Shown: positions 57,554 to 64,000 of the stretch, piece after piece
Layout: each line of letters opens with the position of its first letter
How positions within the stretch are numbered: the stretch's first letter is position 1
Assembly: GCF_027596085.1 (NCBI RefSeq)
Contig: NC_072456.1
Coordinates: 18,861,218-18,925,217, forward strand
DNA: 64,000 bases
Reading direction: 5' to 3'
DNA from: Anoplopoma fimbria
Taxonomy: Eukaryota > Chordata > Actinopteri > Perciformes > Anoplopomatidae
Notes under the pieces: generated by a model
The model's database searches: none
The model's input: only the letters and a program-made list of their open reading frames with translations
What the model was told of the DNA's origin: nothing
Position numbers and translations under genes: made by a program

Positions 57554-58458
57554 GTAAGCTCTACATTACTATCTCGTTTTATGGCTGTCATACTGAACTT
57601 AACTGTGTTACTCGTCATGCAACTGGAATTGTCTGAGTTATATAGTGGTCTTGCTCAGTAGGTGAATGTCAGGATGCACTGAACAAACACAGGCTGGTGC
57701 TGCTGAAACTGAGGTCTTTATATGAAAACTCCACATCCTCTATGAGTGAGCACCTATAATCTGCTCTTTTCACATGTCTGAGGATGTATACATTTTTGTC
57801 TATTGCAAAGCAAAACTCAAATAATAAATAGACAGATGCATAATCAATATTGCACACAATACTCCCAATACCATTTCAGTCAATACATTTTACTTAACTT
57901 ACTGTACAAAAATTGACATCAATTCTCTGTTCTGGATGTTCCAGATTTTGCCAAAAGGCTCTTTTTCATCTTCCTTCGTTTTTTTGTTTTTTTTAGCAAC
58001 ATGCATTATTTTACTTGCTTTGAATTAATTGCTATATCAGAAAAGTCCATAACACAGACATTATCACACTTCTGATAATGGTTTCTTGCTCTTTAAAGAT
58101 TTGGTTACAATCTATACTTACCAAACATTATATTGACACAATTAAGACTTATTTCATTTAAAACTTTGCAACTCATATTTATAATCGACACTGCATGGCC
58201 ATCAGTGCTGTTCATTCATTAAAAAGGGAACAGTAAGGATTAAGAAGTAACTTGTGTCATTAGTGTCCATCATCGTTCTCGTCAGTACTGTAGCTCTAAA
58301 GGATAGACACTTGAGCCCCGGTGTCCTCAGAGGATAAGAGGGTTTAGATGGAAAGACAAAGAGTCATCTGATGTCACCAGGTGATCTCTGACCCGTTTCT
58401 GTACCTTTCGTCCTTCACTTAAACCCCTTTCCACTTCTTTTAGTGCAAAGAAGCACGA

Positions 58459-61400
58459 ATGCATTTATCACTGGACACCATGAGCATGGTGGACGACAGC
58501 TGCCTCTCGCCCAGCAACTTCCACGAGATGGGGAAAGGTGGGGGCGTCGCTGTGGGGGGCCGCGTCCACAGCATCGATGTCATTCTGGGTTTCAGCAAAG
58601 ACCAGGACCCCCTGCTCAGCCCTGCTGGGGCCCCTCGACCCCACAAAGTGGACGTAGAAGGTCTGGCAGAGCCGGGGAGGCAGCAGGAACCCTCATCACA
58701 CCCGACCTACAGCGGGCACCTGTCCTCTCTGAGAAACGGCAGCACAGAGCAGCAGCAGTACCACGGTGAGTCAAGCTGCTGCTGAAGGTCTACATCCTGT
58801 CATTTCTCCAGTAATATCACCTTTAAGAGCATTTAGTTTCACATCACCTTTAGGTCGGTTCAGTGCAGATGTTCTTCTTCAGAGTTCGTTTTTGAACATA
58901 AGTTTATTAGTTATCTGATCTTTTGTCTCAAAACGTATGAGATGGTCAAGGATATTGATTGAACAGCAGGACCTCTGGTCTTGGAAGGCTGGATAAGTAT
59001 GAGCTCTGGGTTCAGTGTTTCAGAGATTTTAATTGGATTTGATAGAATTGATTTGGCTGCACTGAAGTTAGGATATTGATGCCTGTGGGCAAACATAATA
59101 AATCTAACTTGACCACTGACTATAAAGTTTTCTGGCCACCAACTCAGATTCAGTCTTTCATGGTTCAAACTCATTCAAGAGCCAGGATCAACTTGAGATC
59201 TCATGAAAAACTTCAAAGCCTAGATTAGAGTTTATACCGTTAACATTGAAGTGTTCAATAAGATATAAGGAAGCGTATCAAACAGCATATATTACACGGA
59301 GAGCATGCACTAAAAAGACATAATACTAAAACTTTTAGCTTAACAAACTGTTTCTGACACAATATAGCCACTTAAAATGAGGTATCACTAAAACAAAAAC
59401 ATCCACAAAACAGTTATTATTGAATATATGCTGTAATGTTTGCATGTGGACAAATTTGCACTGTAGGCCTTTAAGTTTAATAACTGCAATAACAATGAAA
59501 AAAAAAATTAACCAAACAATGGAACATCATTTTGGGATAATATCCTATGTTTGACCGACAGACAACTGATGATTAGAAATCTGACCTATTTAAATAAGGG
59601 TTGCATCGATTTAAAACCAGTCATATGCAGATTCAGAATCGCTGTGTTACACACTGTTGCCATGTGGAGCCTGTTGCATGAACTGTGAGGGCTGAGATTG
59701 GGAGCTAAATCGCAGGACAAGATGGTGTAGGGGGTTTATGTCCCCAAACCCAATCCCATCCCCTTGTGGAATTCCCCTAATCTTCTGTGCAGATTAGATT
59801 GTACAGTAGTTCATTCGGGTGTTGTCGTTATCGTTTTGTCTCAGAATCAAATTCATCACGTTTAATCTGAAGCTGTTTTTTACATGCAGTATCTGGCAGG
59901 TGGTTGGTGATTTTGTGTCAGCAACCCTCCCCTAAAAACTTAATTTCTATTGGAGGTGGATATATCTTGTCCAGAAAGACGAAGCGAATCCATGTGTTTG
60001 TTTTTCCTGATTAACATACAGCCACATCAATGACATCACTCTTTTGTATGTAGCTATCCTGTGAAGTCAGCCCCAGTTCCCCCAGAATGAGCAAGTTTTT
60101 TTGTGTTTGGTGTCCGTCAGCCCCCTCCTCTCCTCTCTGAGATGTTCTGCTGGCTGATAAACAGTGGGCAGCCTTCAGACCAGTGGCTGTGATGGGCTGA
60201 CAGGCCAAGAGCTGGTCACTGAACCAGACCTGACCTCTGCCTTTGTCAGAGCCTGGCCTTTGTCATAGCTGCTTAATGAGAGGTGGATAAATGAACCCCT
60301 AAAGATCCTGCTTTGCCTTCGCCTCAGCTCCCGTTTGCCAGTTGAAAGACCACAATAACCCCCCCCAGCCCCCCCTTATCTCCATACACATCTCAGTCAC
60401 AGGAACATGCTCACATTTACATTTGGATACTGTCGGTTGTTTAACTAAAACAATGACAGGAGGACAGTGAAGTTTAGAAAACTTGTATACATGTATTGAA
60501 CAAAGATACTGAAAAAACAGCAACAGCAAACTATTATAATCATTATAATTGACATTCAAATCGATAAGTTTCATTCTTGACTTTAGAAATACTTATTTTA
60601 TCATAAAAAATGTTTGAAATCAAAGCAGCTATAATCAAACAATGTGATTATAGCAGCTAAAGAGCCAAACACTTCCCTCAGAAGTTGGTAGAGACCAAAA
60701 ACGGAGCAAAAAGAGAATGAATTTTGGACTTACATGTGCCCGGTGGACTCATGAAATATGAATTCAAATTAATGATTATGTTGCCCCGTTATCTGCTGGT
60801 TGTGTGAATATGCAACAGTTTGCTGACAAGTTCATCGTGTCAACTTAAAAGGTGTTTGAATGTAATTGTACTTGTTACTTCTGCCCCCATGTGATTTAAA
60901 AAAAAATGTTTTTAAGTCCAGTTAACCTACTGTTCTGTACACAATCTGAATGATGTGTGGTACCTGATTTAGGACGAGAGTATAGCTTCACAAGAGACTG
61001 ATCTGATTGCCGGATCATCATCATTGTACGTTGTTTAATTCAATTACTTGACTAATCTGGTTAAAGAATTAATTCTTCTCTGTCACTTTTTCTGTATTTC
61101 CCAGGGGCTGAAAGTGATATTCAAAAATATAATGGAAGAACAATTGGGAGGAAGACTAAGGGAAATTGTTTGCCTTGAAGGATTATGAGGAGAGACAGTT
61201 GCACTTAAACCCCCGTTTTGTCAGTAAACATCAGCTTTTCAGTGGGTTTTTTTGTGACCACAAACGTTGTTTTGAAGATGGTTTACCTTTGGAGAAGATC
61301 AACACTGGAAACAACTTTCCTAAATCCGATTAGGAATGTTTTTGAGCTTCATTGAAGTTCAAGGGATTGCTTGCTTCACTGACCTACAGTAGCCTATTGT

Positions 61401-62690
61401 TGCAAGTGTCAAACTAATGTCTGCTCTACTGGAAAGTGGGCACTACATTCTTTATTTCCACTCACCACTCTGCTTTTGTTTTTTGCTCTAAATTTGAGTT
61501 CATATTCCTAACATATTGCCTTGATAATAGCAATTTTCAAAACTCCTGGTTTCATTTTTTCTTGTGTGCTGAACAGATGCCGGCTTCTTCACAAACAAGT
61601 GCGATGAGGAGCTGAGTGAACTGAGGAAGAGTGTAGAGAGTGATGAAGACAAGTCTCCAGAGCCATGCAAGGAGGACCAGCCCAAGAAGAAGCATAGGCG
61701 CAACCGCACCACCTTCACCACCTACCAGCTGCACGAGCTGGAGCGTGCCTTTGAGAAGTCCCACTACCCAGACGTGTACAGCCGCGAGGAGCTCGCCATG
61801 AAGGTGAACCTCCCGGAAGTCCGAGTTCAGGTAGGAGGAACCAAAACATCACAACCTGAGTCTTTAGTTGTTACAGTCAACATCCCAGAGATACCCTTGT
61901 GGGTATTTAATTACACTTTGTGTTTTTGCGGCTAGATTTAAATAACTAGTTTGAATGTTATTTCTGAGTGTGGAGCTTAAAATACTTTATTATTTTTCAA
62001 ATATTTTCAATTGCATTTACAATTAATGATTGGGACACCACAATCTTGAAGGATTGTCGTTAAACGCACATCCAAATTGATGGCATATCACATGTCATTT
62101 TGTTAAATGTACATTTTGATCCCATTTGAATCTTTGTGGAAAATGTGGTTTAATGTCCCTCATATTCAGATACACTTCATGAGAACTTGTTTTTGTTCCT
62201 CCAGGTCTGGTTCCAGAACCGCAGAGCTAAATGGCGACGGCAAGAAAAAATGGATGCCAGCACCATGAAGCTCCACGACTCGCCGATGCTTTCCTTCAAC
62301 CGCCCGCCACCGGTTCATCCCAGCATGGGTCCGATGACCAACTCCCTCCCCTTGGACCCCTGGCTCTCCTCTCCCCTGTCTAGCGCCACACCGGTTCACA
62401 GCATCCCAGGCTTCATGGGTCCAGCTCAGGGCCTCCAGCCCAGCTACCCAAGCCACAGCTTCCTCAACTCCACTCCTCATCCTCATCCTCCTCATCCTCA
62501 CTCTCATCCTCATCCGTCCATGGGCCAGGGGATGCAGAGTATGGCTCCTCCTCCCTACCAGTGCACAGCACCGTACCCTGATAAATATCCTCTGGAGGAC
62601 GTGGACCAGCGCTGCTCCAGTATCGCTGCTCTGAGAATGAAAGCCAAGGAACATCTCCAATCTATGGACAAGACCTGGCATCCCATGTGA
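58459..62690 (+). CDS. rx1: Retinal homeobox protein, Rx1/Rx2 type (Rax2 family), three coding exons
   Basis: A paired-like homeodomain transcription factor acting in retinal progenitors and photoreceptors. Exons: 58459-58765, 61577-61830 and 62205-62690; 348 aa. The octapeptide HSIDVILGF is at residues 37-45. An acidic stretch and KKKHRRNR precede the homeodomain (about 142-201; [14 protein letters not shown] with Gln50). A Pro/Ser-rich region with a His-Pro run ([14 protein letters not shown], about 276-289) follows. The OAR motif [13 protein letters not shown] is near the C-terminus (325-337). The intron splitting the homeodomain before VWFQ is typical of the class. Linkage to matk marks the Rax2 lineage; teleost rx1 and rx2 are Rax2 duplicates and rx3 is Rax. 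Whether this copy is rx1 or rx2 cannot be settled here, and the symbol is a best guess. Human RAX2 lacks the octapeptide; this fish gene keeps it. Confidence 0.9.
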
Positions 62691-64000
62691 CTTAAAAAAA
62701 GCCTGGTAGTCCATGTGAATGACATTGGGAGAGGGAGATGATGAAGTTGTGTCTTGGGGTTTAGGAACAGTCAGTGAGTAAAATGTTGAAAAATATGGCA
62801 GGGACTTGTCTGATACCCATAAAGCATAGGAAATGGATTCTGAACTGTGAAAACCGAGGATTTTATTACTTTCTTTTTTCTTTTTCTTTTTCTCATCTCA
62901 AAGACATGAAGAAGACAAGTGAACTCTACAGTCTTGTCAAATTGCTCATTTCAAACTACAAATTACCACATATCTGTTCTCCATCTGATCTAAAAGTGTT
63001 TAGCGTCGCCTTGGGTGCTTTAGAAGGAAATGTCTTGCACCCTGGAAAGCAAGAGAATCTCTTTCACGATCAAACATTTTGTTTTTATAACAAACCATCG
63101 TATCTTTAAAGCCACAATTCCCTTTGGATAAATGCGTACTTCCATCCATATCCATGCACAGCTTGTCTAGTAATAGCAGGCGTCAGGTTTTCAGAGGTCA
63201 ACATTTTTTTTTTATGCCAAGAAATGTTAAGAAAACAGCTGTCCCATGAACAGAAAATTATGCTATAATGAAAATGACTCAAATATTGGTATTATTATTG
63301 TTCTCATCACTTTGCTGTTATTCCTGTCAACTATCACATTAAGCTGTTCGTTCTTTCCTTTGTTCTTACCCATTTTTTCACCAAGTTTGTGTTTATACTA
63401 ATTAATCCAATTGTCGCATTTTCATGGGTCAGCTAATCAGAGTCTCAGAGTCCTTTTTGGTTGAAAGTCAACTCTCAGTTTGATTTGAGAGCAGCTTTTG
63501 AAAGTCAAGGCAGCATCTCTGACTGTTAAATGCATGTCTCACTAAACTATTGGTTTATAAAAAGATGTGCTTCAGCTTAACTGCCAATTATAGTTGGTTT
63601 ATATTGTTACATACTGGCTACCCAGTTTAAATAATAGAGCCTATAGCTTAGATAACCTGGTATTCCTGGAAGAAGATGATACCCAAGTACCAGTGTGTAC
63701 TGCTCTGATTTTCAATATACAGTAAGAGGAGAATCTCTCGATTATGCTGTAAAATAGATAATTGTTTGGGGGGAAAAATGTATTAGAGTCATAGATGTGA
63801 TGGCACCTTTGAAGTGGACCACGGCTGAAAATATACCAAAAATAATTATGCACAGTTTCTGATTTGTGCTAAGATGCTTTAAAGAAGGAAGTAAGCATAA
63901 AAGAAAGAAAGACTAGGGAGCAGAGTAACTCTCTTTTTGCTTGAGTGGCTGTTGGAGAAGAAGACCTGTTGGCAGCTCAGTGTTGGGTGGCTGCGTGTAC
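62691..64000 (+). other. Rx gene 3' UTR and downstream sequence
   Basis: Non-coding after the stop. The frames present show no domain and have no flanking splice signals. No unambiguous AATAAA stands out close to the stop codon, so the transcript end is undetermined. The last 100 bp are slightly GC-richer, but no gene can be called. Confidence 0.4.

Noticed and set aside
62166..62714. 182-codon minus-strand frame opposite Rx exon 3
   Set aside because: Shadow of the Rx coding frame, with Arg-Met repeats mirroring the His-Pro codons.

Overview
The window is vertebrate nuclear DNA and almost certainly comes from a spiny-rayed (percomorph-like) teleost. The reasons are split genes with GT-AG introns, long AC/GT microsatellites, diverged fish-type interspersed repeats, and five recognisable fish orthologues. 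There are no operons, bacterial mobile elements, CRISPR arrays or rRNA, and I recognised no tRNA gene.

Layout on the + strand: nmrk2 (minus, CDS 3429-6644), atcay (minus, 12416-17934), zfr2 (plus, 21359-40232), matk (plus, 42304-49536) and a retinal homeobox gene of the Rx1/Rx2 (Rax2) type (plus, 58459-62690). I reconstructed every CDS exon by exon; all splice phases close and every reading frame is open. Predicted lengths are 201, 373, 1029, 457 and 348 residues. From memory of human 19p13.3, the order and relative orientations match RAX2-MATK-ZFR2-ATCAY-NMRK2 read from the other side, so this is a conserved microsynteny block. zfr2 and atcay are head to head across about 3 kb, zfr2 and matk are tandem, and nmrk2 lies tail-side of atcay.

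The genes do not form one pathway. nmrk2 makes NMN from nicotinamide riboside. atcay encodes caytaxin, a neuronal kinesin-light-chain adaptor. zfr2 encodes a dsRNA-binding zinc-finger/DZF protein. matk encodes a Csk-family kinase that restrains Src kinases. The Rx gene specifies retina.

I found no undescribed multigene system. The notable signals are mostly cis-level: a (GT)62 tract fused directly to the acceptor of an in-frame atcay exon; a perfect 31-bp palindrome in a zfr2 intron; a short insertion with 19-bp target duplications and hammerhead-ribozyme-like core motifs in another zfr2 intron; a stop codon abutting a splice donor in nmrk2, followed by an exon that would continue in frame; loss of the conserved SH3 tryptophan in Matk; and a homeodomain/OTX-site cluster upstream of the Rx gene. 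The intergenic blocks (1-3100, 6930-12400, 18100-21300, 49540-57050 and after 62690) hold UTR, repeat fragments and sequence I cannot assign.
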